From positions 2,418,001-2,482,000 of the forward strand of contig OZ220699.1 of NCBI GenBank assembly GCA_965116565.1: a stretch of DNA of 64,000 nt. Reading direction: 5' to 3'. The first letter of the stretch is position 1. The number at the start of each line of letters is the position of its first letter. Shown here piece by piece: positions 51,381 to 60,955 of the stretch. The notes under the pieces are model-generated. The model did not search any database. It saw only the letters and a program-made list of their open reading frames with translations, and had not been told where the DNA came from. The position numbers and the translations under genes are program-made. Source of the stretch: Bin87 sp965116565. Lineage in GTDB: Bacteria; Chloroflexota; Dehalococcoidia; Lucifugimonadales; UBA3495.

Positions 51381-53432
51381 ATGCCTAACCGCCTTGCCAA
51401 CGAGACCAGTCCCTACCTTCTCCAGCACGCCGAAAATCCGGTGGACTGGTATCCCTGGGGCGAAGAGGCCCTCAACCGCGCCCGCGACGAGGACCGTCCC
51501 ATCCTCCTCAGCATCGGCTACTCCGCCTGCCACTGGTGCCACGTCATGGAACGCGAGTCCTTCGAGAACGATGACATCGCTGCCGTCATGAACCAGCATT
51601 TCGTCAACATCAAGGTTGACCGCGAGGAGCGCCCCGACCTCGACGCCGTGTACATGGAAGCCATCCAGATGCTCACCGGCAGCGGCGGCTGGCCCATGAC
51701 CGTGTTCTTGACCCCTGAAGGCCGGCCCTTCTACGGCGGCACCTACTTCCCCCCCGAGGATCGCCAGGGCATGCCCGGTTTCCCTCGCCTGTTGGAGGCC
51801 GCCAGCCAGGCTTACCAGACCAACAAGAGCGAAATCGAGCGTGTAACCCGCCAGCTTTCCGAGCAGATGGGCCGCTCCGGCCAGATGCCGCGCGGCTTCA
51901 CGCCCCTCACCACCGAGGTGATGCACAACGCCTACTCCCAGCTTGCCACCCAGTTTGACCACCTCAACGGCGGCTTCGGCAACGCTCCCAAGTTCCCCCA
52001 GCCCATGACCCCGGAGTTCCTGCTGCGCTACTACCGCCACGGATTCAACATCCGCGCGCTGGAAATGGTCGAGCACACGTTGCAGAAAATGGCCTACGGC
52101 GGCATGTACGACCAGGTCGGCGGCGGTTTCCACCGCTACTCCACCGATGCCTACTGGCTCGTCCCCCACTTCGAAAAGATGCTTTATGACAACGCCCTCC
52201 TGGCCCGCCTCTATCTCCACGCGTGGCAGATCACCCGCAACCCCCTGTACCGGCGTATCACCGAGGAAACCCTGGATTACGTCCTGCGCGAGATGACCGA
52301 CTCCGCCGGCGGCTTCTACTCAGCCCAGGACGCCGACAGCGAGGGCGTGGAGGGCAAGTTCTTCGTGTGGACGCCCGACGAGTTGCGGCCCCTGCTTGGC
52401 GACGACGCCGACCTCATCATGGCCTACTACGGTGTCTCCGAGCGAGGTAACTTCGAAGGTTCCAACATCCTCAACGTCGCCCGCCCGCCGGACGAATTCG
52501 CCGATCAACGCGGCGTTTCCGAGGAAACGTTGCTCGGCGCCATCGCCCGCGCTCGCGCTACCCTCCTCGATGTCCGCGAGCAGCGTATCCACCCGCTCCT
52601 CGACGACAAGGTGCTCACGTCGTGGAACGGCCTCATGCTCCGCGCTTTCGCCGAGGCCGGCGCCGCCCTCGATCGCGCTGACTACCTGGACGCCGCCAGG
52701 GCCAACGCGGCGTTCCTCCTCGAAAACATGCGCGACGCCAGCGGCCGCGTCCTACGAACCTGGCGCAACGGCGAGGCCAAGCTCCTCGGTTACCTCGAAG
52801 ACTACTCCTGCCTCGCCGACGGCCTGACCGCCCTCCACGAAGCGACCCTCGAACCCCGCTGGCTTCAGGAAGCCGTTGCCACTGCGGACGGCATGATCAA
52901 CCTTTTCTGGGACGACGTCGTTGGGGGCTTCTACGACACCGGCAATGACCACGAACAGCTTGTCATCCGCCCCCGCGACGTGTTCGACAACGCGCAGCCC
53001 TGCGGCGGCTCCGTCGCCACCGACGTGCTCCTCCGGCTCGGCGTAATCACCGGCAACGACGACTACTCATCCAAGGGCGCAACCCCTCTCCGTGCGTTGC
53101 AACAGCTTTTGGGCCGCGCGCCCAGCGCCACCGGGCACTGGCTGGGCGCCCTGGACTTCTACGTCTCCCTGCCTCGCGAAATCGTCATCGTCGGCCCCGC
53201 CGGCGCTGATTCCACCCGCTCAATGCTCCGCGAGGTCAACTCACGCTTCATGCCCAACAAGGTCGCCGTGGGCATGGCCGATCCCGCCAACCCGCCGTTG
53301 AAAGACTCCCCGCTGCTGGAACAACGCGCCATGCAGGACGGCCAACCCACCGCCTACGTCTGCGAAAACTACGCCTGCCAACTCCCAGTGACCGACGCAG
53401 CCGCCCTCGCCGCCCAACTCGACCGCCAGTAA
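51381..53432 (+). CDS. DUF255 thioredoxin-domain protein (YyaL/SSP411-like)
   Basis: The 683-residue protein matches the DUF255/YyaL family, related to mammalian spermatogenesis-associated protein 20. An N-terminal thioredoxin-like domain has the conserved NRLANETSPYLLQHAENPVDWYPWG and the CHWCH motif in GYSACHWCHVMERESFEN near residue 56. A large (alpha/alpha)6-barrel follows, with GGGFHRYSTDAYWLVPHFEKMLYDNALL and LTSWNGLMLRAFAEAG. No signal peptide is visible, so it should be cytosolic. It is divergent from the selenoprotein lipoproteins; the shared redox theme is suggestive only. The biochemical activity of the family is not established. Confidence 0.9.
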   Translation: MPNRLANETSPYLLQHAENPVDWYPWGEEALNRARDEDRPILLSIGYSACHWCHVMERESFENDDIAAVMNQHFVNIKVDREERPDLDAVYMEAIQMLTGSGGWPMTVFLTPEGRPFYGGTYFPPEDRQGMPGFPRLLEAASQAYQTNKSEIERVTRQLSEQMGRSGQMPRGFTPLTTEVMHNAYSQLATQFDHLNGGFGNAPKFPQPMTPEFLLRYYRHGFNIRALEMVEHTLQKMAYGGMYDQVGGGFHRYSTDAYWLVPHFEKMLYDNALLARLYLHAWQITRNPLYRRITEETLDYVLREMTDSAGGFYSAQDADSEGVEGKFFVWTPDELRPLLGDDADLIMAYYGVSERGNFEGSNILNVARPPDEFADQRGVSEETLLGAIARARATLLDVREQRIHPLLDDKVLTSWNGLMLRAFAEAGAALDRADYLDAARANAAFLLENMRDASGRVLRTWRNGEAKLLGYLEDYSCLADGLTALHEATLEPRWLQEAVATADGMINLFWDDVVGGFYDTGNDHEQLVIRPRDVFDNAQPCGGSVATDVLLRLGVITGNDDYSSKGATPLRALQQLLGRAPSATGHWLGALDFYVSLPREIVIVGPAGADSTRSMLREVNSRFMPNKVAVGMADPANPPLKDSPLLEQRAMQDGQPTAYVCENYACQLPVTDAAALAAQLDRQ

Positions 53433-53524
53433 ATCCCCTCTACCCCGATCGGAGAGGGTCGGTACGGCACACCCTCCCCTGGCGGGGAGGGCGACACTGG
53501 GCCGGCCCGCGAGCGCAGAAACGG

Positions 53525-54700
53525 CTAGAGAGTTTCCAGCGCGCGCGCTATGCGTTCCACTCCCTCGACAACGCGGTCGGCGGGAGATCGCATCAGCGCG
53601 ATACGGAAGTGGCCCTCTCCGCTCGCCCCAAAGCCGATGCCAGGGGTCACCACCACCCCCTCCCTTTCAACCAACAGTTCGGCCATCTCCGTGGATGACA
53701 TATCCGCCGAGTAGCGAGGGAAAAGGAAAGTCGCCCCTTCGGGCAGCGGACAGTGTACGCCGGGTACCTGTGACAGCCGGCCGACGCAGCGCACGCGCAG
53801 TTCATCGCAGTCATCGCGCCACTCCGCCACGTGATCCTGCGGGCCTTGCAGGGCGGCCACCCCGGCCATCTGCACGAAAGGAGACACAAAACTGGCCGTT
53901 TGCTCCTGTATCTTCAGCAGTGGCTCCAGCAGGTTTGACTGGGCCACGATGCAGCCCAACCGCCAGCCGGACATGGAATAGGCCTTGGTGAAGGTGTAGC
54001 TGGTCAGGGTCCGTTCCGCCATGCCCTCCAGAGTCGCGACGGTAACGTGGCGGTTGGAATCGTAGAGGAAATACTCGTAGGTCTCATCGCAAAGGACCAG
54101 CAGATCCTGCTCCTGGGCCAAACGCGCTACGACCGCCAGCTCTTCCTCCGTGTAAACCCGGCCCGTGGGATTGTTCGGGTTATTGATGACGATCATCTTG
54201 GTGCGCGAGGTCACGTACTGCTTCAGCCGCTCGTAGCTGATGTGGTATTCCTCCTCCTCGCTGAGCGGCACGCCGACGGGCACCCCCTCGGCCATCTCCA
54301 CCTGCTGGGCGAAGCTGACCCACGTGGGCTCGAGGACCAGCACCTCATCTCCCGCCTCTATGTACGCGTTGATGGCCTCATACAGCCCCATCTTGCTGCC
54401 TGGAGTGACCAGGATATCTCCGTCGGGATCGATGGTGCGGCCGTTGTGGGCCGCCAGCTTCGCGGTCATGGCCTGGCGCAGTTCGGGCAGCCCTCGGGAG
54501 GAGCTGATGTTGGTAAGTCCCGCGTTCAACGCCTGAATGCCAGCGTCGATGATGTGCTGCGGGGTTACGTGGTGCGGGCTGGATTGGCCCAGGTCAATCA
54601 CGTCGCGGCCCTGCCGGGCCAATTGTCGGGCTTTTTCTCCGGCGGCCAGGGTGGCCGGAGGCTGTACTCGTTGGATGCGCGTGGCGGGGGCTCTGGTCAT
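53525..54700 (-). CDS. Class I/II pyridoxal-phosphate aminotransferase
   Basis: The 391-residue enzyme has the aspartate-aminotransferase fold. Landmarks are VIDLGQSSPHHVTPQHI at the N-terminus, the PLP contacts NNPNNPTGRVY and LLVLCDETYEYFLYD, the Schiff-base lysine in SYTFTKAYSMSGWRLG near residue 238 and the C-terminal arginine in GHFRIALMRS. Aspartate or aromatic amino acids are typical substrates, and this one could also act on other 2-oxo acids. It stands alone, with about 90 bases of repeat-rich intergenic DNA downstream. Confidence 0.9.
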   Translation of the reverse strand: MTRAPATRIQRVQPPATLAAGEKARQLARQGRDVIDLGQSSPHHVTPQHIIDAGIQALNAGLTNISSSRGLPELRQAMTAKLAAHNGRTIDPDGDILVTPGSKMGLYEAINAYIEAGDEVLVLEPTWVSFAQQVEMAEGVPVGVPLSEEEEYHISYERLKQYVTSRTKMIVINNPNNPTGRVYTEEELAVVARLAQEQDLLVLCDETYEYFLYDSNRHVTVATLEGMAERTLTSYTFTKAYSMSGWRLGCIVAQSNLLEPLLKIQEQTASFVSPFVQMAGVAALQGPQDHVAEWRDDCDELRVRCVGRLSQVPGVHCPLPEGATFLFPRYSADMSSTEMAELLVEREGVVVTPGIGFGASGEGHFRIALMRSPADRVVEGVERIARALETL

Positions 54701-55023
54701 GGTTCACCTCTTTCCTGTCCTGGCTGCGTAGTTTAGCAACCCCGTTGCCGACGGGCCACACGCCCCGCGATACCGGACGGTTTCCCTTGGCGACTGCTCA
54801 CCGGCGCGGGAACGGCAGTCAGACGACTGTGCCGCCGGGGAATCCCATCACAATCTCACCCGTTGCTCAAGAGTTTCGGCCGGCTTTTGGACACCCCTCA
54901 ATCGCCATGAAATTACCTCTCCCGTAAATTGGAGCGGTTTGATGCGCGGGATGTCAGCCTTTGATTGGTGGAATCATATTCTCCGCCAAAACTCCGGCCT
55001 CGCGCGATAATCCTCACCACCCC
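54701..55023. other. Intergenic region without recognisable gene
   Basis: About 320 bases separate the aminotransferase start and the convergent end of the symporter gene. It should hold the minus-strand promoter for the aminotransferase near its left edge. I see no gene, tRNA or strong hairpin in it. Confidence 0.45.
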
Positions 55024-56418
55024 CTACCGCGCCGGAATCAACCCCGCCGCCGAAACGGTCTCCCGGTTCACCGTATCCGGCAGCCGGTACCTGTGCCATA
55101 AGGCGGCGCCCAGCAGCACCAACACCCCGGCCATCACCGGCGCCAGCCGTATCCCCAGCGGATTCTCCGGTGAATCCCCCAGCAGGCGGATGAGGCTCAG
55201 CATCAACGGCGGCAGGGCGTACGTAACCTTCTCGAAGAAGTTCTGCGTCGAGTAGAACAGCGCTTCCCGCCGTTCGCCCCGCAGGACCGCGTCATAGTCG
55301 GCGATGTCCGCCGTCAATCCCTTGGGCAGCAGGAACACCGCCGCCATCGGCATCCCCGCGATGAACGCGAAAATCAATCCCTGCGCCACCAGGTGCTCCG
55401 ACGACACGATACCAACCAGGCTGAACAGCGGGAACACCAGCCCGCTCGCGATCAGGCACACACCGTACAGCCGCCGCTTGGTCACCCTGCCCGTCAGGAA
55501 CATCACCCAGATGATGATGCCGGCCAGCACCACGCCGCCAATCACGCTCGTTGACAGGAAACTCGACGTCGCTCCTTCCTTGTCCTGCAGCAGCACCGCC
55601 ACCGCGAAAAACGGGATCCAACCCTGCATCACCCCCGCTCCCGTCGTGAACATCACGAACGTGGGGACGAATGACACAAACTGCGTATTCCGGAGTGTTT
55701 CGCGCAAACCGCGCCAGAACTGCACCCTGGCTGGCGGCACGTCCCTCCGGGCGTGATTCCACACCGCCGCCAGCGAGCCGGAACGGAACACCAGGGCCAC
55801 CGCCGCGAAAATTATCCCCGTAATCTTGAACCCGTAGGCGTCCTTGATGAACCCACCGGCCACCAGGCCCAGCCCGGCGCCGAATACCGCAAACAGGAAG
55901 ATCAGGCTGATCAGGTTCATGCGGTCGCCCGCCGTTGGCGTCACCTCCGGAACCAGCGCCTCCAGCGCCCCGCTCGACATCGTCGTCGCAATGAAAAACA
56001 GCTCCAGCATCAACACGAAATAGATCGCGTTCCACCAACTGCTGCCGTCCATCGGCAGGAACCAGATCAACGCGCCGAACAGCGCGTAAAACGGCGTCGC
56101 GAACAGGATGAACGGGATCCGGCGTCCCCATCGGCTGTGTGTCCGGTCGCTCCACCACCCGATCAGCGGGTCGGTGAACGCATCCACGAAACGCCCCAGG
56201 AATATCAGCGCGCCCGCCACCACCACCGCGTCGATCGGAAACCCCAACACGTTCACGTCGGGAACTCGCGTAACCCCCTCGATAGCCGGCGGAGCCAGGA
56301 AAAACAGCACCCATTGCTGCCGGAAATAGGACAACGCCTGCAGCCCAACATGGTCGGCCGTGAAGAAAAACTTGTTGACCAGCGGCAGCGGCGCTGTCTG
56401 GCGTCCTGGGTCAGTCAT
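55024..56418 (-). CDS. MFS transporter of the sugar/cation symporter (GPH) type
   Basis: The 464-residue protein has about twelve membrane helices and the MelB-type signature GRFVDAFTDPLIGWWSDRTHSRWGRRIPFIL near residues 78-108. In this motif the conserved acidic residues in helix 2 bind the coupling cation in melibiose permease. EVTPTAGDRMNLISLIFLF is the second typical segment. The family carries glycosides, pentosides and hexuronides with Na+ or H+; the substrate here cannot be inferred, and no glycosidase gene adjoins it. Confidence 0.87.
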   Translation of the reverse strand: MTDPGRQTAPLPLVNKFFFTADHVGLQALSYFRQQWVLFFLAPPAIEGVTRVPDVNVLGFPIDAVVVAGALIFLGRFVDAFTDPLIGWWSDRTHSRWGRRIPFILFATPFYALFGALIWFLPMDGSSWWNAIYFVLMLELFFIATTMSSGALEALVPEVTPTAGDRMNLISLIFLFAVFGAGLGLVAGGFIKDAYGFKITGIIFAAVALVFRSGSLAAVWNHARRDVPPARVQFWRGLRETLRNTQFVSFVPTFVMFTTGAGVMQGWIPFFAVAVLLQDKEGATSSFLSTSVIGGVVLAGIIIWVMFLTGRVTKRRLYGVCLIASGLVFPLFSLVGIVSSEHLVAQGLIFAFIAGMPMAAVFLLPKGLTADIADYDAVLRGERREALFYSTQNFFEKVTYALPPLMLSLIRLLGDSPENPLGIRLAPVMAGVLVLLGAALWHRYRLPDTVNRETVSAAGLIPAR

Positions 56419-57008
56419 CGTATCCCGTGATTAGTCATCAATGTTATGTACGCGCCGCAATGTATCACATCCGCCCTGTTCCGCCCCATCTCTCGCCCGT
56501 GCATCGTCCCGGCGCAACTGGCCGAAAACATCGACTGCACTCGCTGGGCCGTAGATTTTCCAATCTAATGCCACCGCCCGAGGTAAAATTTGTCACCCAT
56601 CCCATCCTGTTTATCCCGTTCATCATTTTCATACCGGCAAAAAATCATCGTCGGCCGTTGTTATGCGTACTAGTCCCAACAATGCCAATTGGGACGTGCT
56701 TCTCCGGGCAATCGCATTTGGAATTGACAGGCTCGTCACTCCGGCGAAAGCCGGAGTCCAGAGGCCTCAGACGGAGGAAACGGTAACGAAACTGCCGGGT
56801 TCGGGCAACGGACGCCGGCTTCAGTGAGTATGACGGCAGCAGGGAGCGCCGGGCCAAAGTGCCAAACGTTCAAATGCGATCGTCCTGGTGATTTCCAGCC
56901 CCACGCCCTGACCGTTGACATCCGTGTGGTAACATATCGACCGTCGTGCCAAAGTGCGTACGACCGCTTTCCAACCCCCGCATTCAGCACCCATTCAGAG
57001 GTTTCAAC
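56419..57008. other. 590-base intergenic region with dispersed-repeat remnants
   Basis: No supportable gene is seen. Bases 56731-56840 hold a palindromic CACTCCGGCGAAAGCCGGAG element followed by related repeat-like sequence, also seen at 62774. The remainder is lower in GC than flanking genes (56560-56650 notably so). The peroxiredoxin promoter should lie in the last 100 bases. Confidence 0.5.
56737..56756. repeat. CCGGCGAAAGCCGG-type dispersed palindrome
   Basis: CACTCCGGC / GCCGGAGT encloses GAAA. It shares its core CCGGCGAAAGCCGG with the element at 62774-62797, so a small dispersed repeat family is present. Confidence 0.6.
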
Positions 57009-57482
57009 ATGGCCATTACCGTAGGACAGTCCGCCCCCGATTTCACCCTCCACGAGAACCCCGCCACCCAGCATAGCCTCAGCGACTACCGCGGCAAGAA
57101 CGTCGTCCTGGCGTTCTTCCCCGGTGCCTTCACCGGCGTCTGCACCACCGAAATGTGCGCCTTCCGCGACCGCATCGACGATTTCAACGGCCTGAACGCC
57201 GTCGTCCTCGGCATCACCGTCGACCCGCCTTTCGCCCAGGCCGCCTGGAAAGTCGCCAACAACGTCGAGTACACCTTCCTCAGCGACTACAACCGCGAGG
57301 TCGTCAACGCCTACGACGTCGCACTACCCGGCCTGGCCGGCATGCAGGGCTACGTTGCCGCCAAGCGCGCCGTCACCATCGTCGACGGTGAGGGCATCGT
57401 CCGCTACCACTGGGTGTCCGAATCACCCGCCAACGAACCCAACTACGACGAGGTTCGCGCCGCGGTGGCCGCCCTCAGCTAG
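57009..57482 (+). CDS. Peroxiredoxin (AhpC/TSA family)
   Basis: The 157-residue protein reduces hydrogen peroxide and organic peroxides. It has the thioredoxin-fold core APDFTLHENPATQHSLSDYRGKNVVLAFFPGAFTGVCTTEMCAFRD, in which PGAFTGVCTTE carries the peroxidatic Cys47, with a second cysteine five residues on. This position is a normal TGC codon, not TGA. ATG 57009 is used because AGAGG lies upstream and homology starts at MAITVGQSAPDF. A strong terminator follows. Confidence 0.92.
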   Translation: MAITVGQSAPDFTLHENPATQHSLSDYRGKNVVLAFFPGAFTGVCTTEMCAFRDRIDDFNGLNAVVLGITVDPPFAQAAWKVANNVEYTFLSDYNREVVNAYDVALPGLAGMQGYVAAKRAVTIVDGEGIVRYHWVSESPANEPNYDEVRAAVAALS

Positions 57483-57507
57483 ACCACCCGCAATCAGCCA
57501 ACTTCGT

Positions 57508-57541
57508 GGAACCCCTCTCTGTTTGAGAGGGGTTCCTTTTT
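57508..57541 (+). terminator. Rho-independent terminator of the peroxiredoxin gene
   Basis: A perfect 12-bp stem GGAACCCCTCTC / GAGAGGGGTTCC with loop TGTTT is followed by TTTTT, 26 bases after the stop codon. Confidence 0.92.
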
Positions 57542-57848
57542 CGTATCGTCCCCACTTGATCGGCGGGTGGAGTTTAACCCGCTCAACCGGCCAGTGGACG
57601 TTCCCGCCGTGCTATCCCAACGCGTCGATCGTGGGTTTCGGATACCCATAAGGATACTCTTATGCCATGAATCGCTGGATTTCTAGCCCGTACCACGACG
57701 GCCGCACCGCTGATGGACCCATTGCTTCCGGTTTTGTTCCTAGTCATGGCCGGCATGTGCCTCTTCGTGGGTACACGGCAGGATCGACCTCGGGCGAATT
57801 CCTCGCCAACGCGTTGGCCTAAGTGATCAGGTATCGGGTCCCACGCAC
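57542..57848. other. Intergenic region without recognisable gene
   Basis: About 300 bases between the peroxiredoxin terminator and the convergent nucleoside hydrolase gene. Short open frames exist but show no protein-like features. I see nothing else in it. Confidence 0.45.
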
Positions 57849-58823
57849 TCACTCCGGCCACGGGTATCCGACCAACCGGTCCACCACCATCTCCGTCAAT
57901 CGCTCGGCGTCCACGCCCAGGCACACGTCAACCGTCGCCGGACGCCCCGTCATCCCGTACCAGTCCACCACCGTCTGACCCCGCGTCAACTCGCTTCCTG
58001 TAACAACCGCCACCGGCAAACGCTCCGCCTCGAACAACGTCGGATCAATCGCGTACGCCACCGCAGGCACGTCGTTGTACCGCACCGCCTCGCCCTCCGC
58101 CAGCCGGCCCAGCCGTCGGTAAGCCGCCCGCGTGTACTCCGACGCCGACACCAGCAGCCGCACCGCCGGCGCGGAGCACCCTTCCAGCCTGCGGAATTGC
58201 TCGTCCGACAGCCCGCAGTGGTCGCAAACGTCCAGCCCTACCTGGGCAATCGCCGCGCCCGAATCGTACAGAATCGCCGCCGACTCCGGGTCCTCGTGGA
58301 TGTTTGCCGTCGCCACCGGCGATACGTTCCCCGGCACCCGCACCGCGCCGCCCATCACCACCACTCCCGCCAACGCGGCCGCGATCCCGGGCTCCAGCCG
58401 CAACGCCAACGCGACGTTCGTCATGCGCCCCAGCGCCAGCACGGTGATATCCCCCGGCGCCGCCATCACCCGCCGCGCGATCTCCACCGCCGCATGCTCC
58501 ATCGGCCGGCCGCGCGCGCTGGTACCAACCGCGTCATCCGGCGCAGCGCCTCCCAGCGCGTCTCCTCCGTGGATGTGCGCCGCCCACCCTTCGTTCGCCG
58601 TCCTGAGCAGGGGCCCCTGCGCGCCCGGGTACACCGCGATATCCGACCGACCCGCCGCCGCCAGTATGCGCCGCGCGTTGGTTTCGCACTGCTCCATCGA
58701 ACCGTTCCCGTAGCTGATCGTCAGCGCGTCCACCTGCAGTTCCGTGCTCGCCAGCGCCAGCAGGATCGCTGCCGTATCGTCCACTCCGGGGTCTGTATCG
58801 ACTATCACGCGCTTGGCCATCAT
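57849..58823 (-). CDS. Inosine-uridine preferring nucleoside hydrolase family protein
   Basis: The 324-residue protein hydrolyses the N-glycosidic bond of ribonucleosides. The calcium-binding N-terminal motif VIVDTDPGVDDTAAILLAL (DTDPGxDD) is exact, followed by TISYGNGSMEQCETNARRIL, HGGDALGG, VLALGRMTNVALAL and VVMGGAVRVPGNVSP. ATG 58823 and ATG 58820 are adjacent candidates; AGG is spaced better for the second. The active-site histidine region near residue 240 (YNDVPAVAYAIDP) differs from classical HDPL-type members, so specificity is open. Confidence 0.88.
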   Translation of the reverse strand: MMAKRVIVDTDPGVDDTAAILLALASTELQVDALTISYGNGSMEQCETNARRILAAAGRSDIAVYPGAQGPLLRTANEGWAAHIHGGDALGGAAPDDAVGTSARGRPMEHAAVEIARRVMAAPGDITVLALGRMTNVALALRLEPGIAAALAGVVVMGGAVRVPGNVSPVATANIHEDPESAAILYDSGAAIAQVGLDVCDHCGLSDEQFRRLEGCSAPAVRLLVSASEYTRAAYRRLGRLAEGEAVRYNDVPAVAYAIDPTLFEAERLPVAVVTGSELTRGQTVVDWYGMTGRPATVDVCLGVDAERLTEMVVDRLVGYPWPE

Positions 58824-58911
58824 GTCCTGCCTTTTTGACGATGCTGACGGGTTGAGGCATTATAGCCGCTGCATTTCGCCCTCTCAGGCGGGCGAATCGG
58901 AGGGAATTTCA

Positions 58912-60000
58912 ATGGCGGTCAACGAAGTTAAGGCTGTAATTTCTCGGGCCAAAGGAGCGCCCGTCGAACTCGTGACGATCCACGTGCCCGACCCCGGCGA
59001 GGGCGAAGCCCTTGTGCGCGTCCAGGCCTGCGGCGTATGCCACACCGACCTTCACTACCGTGAGGGCGCGATCAACGACGAGTTCCCGTTCCTGTTGGGC
59101 CATGAGGCTGCGGGTATCGTCGAAAAAGTCGGCGACGGCGTCACCAACGTTCAGCCCGGCGATTTCGTGATTCTGGCCTGGCGGGCCCCCTGCGGCAACT
59201 GTCGCTCCTGCCAGCGCGGCCGCCCGTGGTACTGCTTCGCCAGCCGCAACGCCCAGCAGAAAATGACCCTGCCCGACGGCTCGCACCTGTCCCCGGCCCT
59301 GGGCATCGGCGCTTTCTGCGAGTTGACCCTCGTCGACGCTCTCCAGGCCGTCAAAGTCGATCCGGCCGCCAGCCCCCTCGCCGCCGGACTCATCGGTTGC
59401 GGCGTCATGGCCGGCATCGGCTCGGCCATCAACACCGGCGGCGTCAGCCGCGGCGATTCCGTCGCCGTCATCGGATGCGGCGGCGTCGGCAACGCCGCCA
59501 TCGCCGGCTCCCGCCTCGCCGGCGCCAACACCATCATCGCCGTCGACATCGACGACCGGAAACTCGAATGGGCTAAGGGATTGGGCGCGACCCACACCAT
59601 CAACTCCACGCAGACCGACGCCGTCGAGGCCATCCGCGCGCTCACCGACGGCAACGGCGTCAACGTCGCCATCGAGGCCGTCGGCAATCCGGCCACCTAC
59701 GAGCAGGCTTTCTACGCCCGCGACCTCGCCGGCACCGTCGTCCTCGTCGGCGTACCCGACCCGACCATGAAGATCGAACTCCCCCTCATCGAGGTTTTCG
59801 GACGTGGCGGCACCCTCAAGTCCTCGTGGTACGGCGACTGCCTGCCCACCCGCGATTTCCCCATGCTCATCGACCTCTACCTCCAGGGCCGCCTTGACCT
59901 CGACGCCTTCGTCAGCGAGCGCATCCGCATCGGCGACGTGGAGGAAGCCTTCGCCAGCATGGGCCGCGGCGAAGTCCTCCGCTCCGTGGTCGTCATGTAA
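58912..60000 (+). CDS. Zinc-dependent alcohol dehydrogenase (class III-like)
   Basis: The 362-residue protein is a medium-chain dehydrogenase/reductase. It has the catalytic-zinc segment CGVCHTDLHYREG and GHEAAGIVEKVGDGV, the structural-zinc cysteines CGNCRSCQRGRPWYC, and the NAD-binding VIGCGGVGNAAIAGSRLAGA near residue 185. It is closest in style to mycothiol- or glutathione-dependent formaldehyde dehydrogenases (GLIGCGVMAGIGSAINTG, SWYGDCLPTRDFP), but the cofactor thiol is unknown. GGAGGG lies 8 bases before ATG 58912. Confidence 0.9.
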   Translation: MAVNEVKAVISRAKGAPVELVTIHVPDPGEGEALVRVQACGVCHTDLHYREGAINDEFPFLLGHEAAGIVEKVGDGVTNVQPGDFVILAWRAPCGNCRSCQRGRPWYCFASRNAQQKMTLPDGSHLSPALGIGAFCELTLVDALQAVKVDPAASPLAAGLIGCGVMAGIGSAINTGGVSRGDSVAVIGCGGVGNAAIAGSRLAGANTIIAVDIDDRKLEWAKGLGATHTINSTQTDAVEAIRALTDGNGVNVAIEAVGNPATYEQAFYARDLAGTVVLVGVPDPTMKIELPLIEVFGRGGTLKSSWYGDCLPTRDFPMLIDLYLQGRLDLDAFVSERIRIGDVEEAFASMGRGEVLRSVVVM

Positions 60001-60171
60001 CCACCCGATCCAATGAGTGCCCTCTCCCTCTCTGGGTAGCACATTTGAAGGCTCATCCGCCGTTGGGAGCAGAGATCGAAATCTGGAGTGAGCGTGGAAC
60101 CGCAAGCGCACCCCCTCTCCCCTGACGGCAGAGAGCCGGGGTGAGAGCGAGACCCTCCCAAGGAACAGGAT

Positions 60172-60909
60172 ATGGCAACTTTCGTCCTCGTCCACGGCGC
60201 ATGGCACGGCGGTTGGTGCTGGTGGAAAACCGCTCCAATCCTGCGCGAAAACGGCCACCGCGTCCTGACCCCCAGCCTCACCGGCCTCGGCGACCGTGAG
60301 CACCTGGCGCGTCTCATCCCGCCCGCCGTCCTCAACCTCGATCTCCACATCCGCGACATCGTGCAGCTCTTGGACTCAGACGACCTCTCCGACGTCATCC
60401 TCGTCGGCCACGCCTACGCCGGCATGGTCATCACCGGCGTCGCCGAGCTGCGCCCCGACCGCGTAGCCACGCTGGTTTATGTCAATGGCGTCGCCCCCGA
60501 AAACGGCGAGGCCATGATCGACCAGCTGGCCGCCGTCCGAGGCCCGGAATTCGTCGCCCGGATCCAGCAGCACATCGCCGATGGCGAGCCCTTCATGGCC
60601 CAACCCACCACGCCCGACGAAGTCGCCCAGCGTTGGGCCGTCGACGACCCTGACGACCAGGCCTTCGTCCTGCCCCGCCTCTCGCCGCAGCCAACCTTGA
60701 CCTTCTCTCAGCCCGTCCGAACCGGCCGTCCAGAGCCCGCCAACCTCCGCCGCGAGTTCATCCTGTGCAGCGAGTCGGGATTCGAACCCGTCGCCGAGCG
60801 CGCCGCCGCCAACGGTTGGGGCGTCCACCACATCGACACCGGCCACGACCCCATGATCACCGAGCCAGCCCAACTCGCCCAAATCCTCCTCGCCATCGCC
60901 GCCACCTGA
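60172..60909 (+). CDS. Alpha/beta hydrolase-fold protein with alanine at the nucleophile
   Basis: The 245-residue protein resembles the plant-type MES/hydroxynitrile lyase-like esterases: FVLVHGAWHGGWCWWKTAP at the start and LTPSLTGLGDREHL near residue 35. The acid region comes before the C-terminal HHIDTGHDPMITEPAQLA, which keeps the catalytic histidine. The nucleophile elbow, GHSYGG in relatives, is GHAYAG here (A81, codon GCC at 60412). With no serine it cannot form an acyl-enzyme. It follows the alcohol dehydrogenase by 170 bases of repeat-like sequence and has no other obvious partner. Confidence 0.82.
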   Translation: MATFVLVHGAWHGGWCWWKTAPILRENGHRVLTPSLTGLGDREHLARLIPPAVLNLDLHIRDIVQLLDSDDLSDVILVGHAYAGMVITGVAELRPDRVATLVYVNGVAPENGEAMIDQLAAVRGPEFVARIQQHIADGEPFMAQPTTPDEVAQRWAVDDPDDQAFVLPRLSPQPTLTFSQPVRTGRPEPANLRREFILCSESGFEPVAERAAANGWGVHHIDTGHDPMITEPAQLAQILLAIAAT

Positions 60910-60955
60910 TCGCCCGGCCCGCATCCGGACCTCCCGGACTCGCATCCAGACCTCC

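Noticed and set aside
57009..57482. The peroxiredoxin as a third selenoprotein.
   Set aside because: Its peroxidatic position is an ordinary TGC cysteine codon and the frame has no internal TGA.
58909..60348. A 479-codon minus-strand reading frame.
   Set aside because: It is the antisense of the alcohol dehydrogenase and of the start of the next gene.
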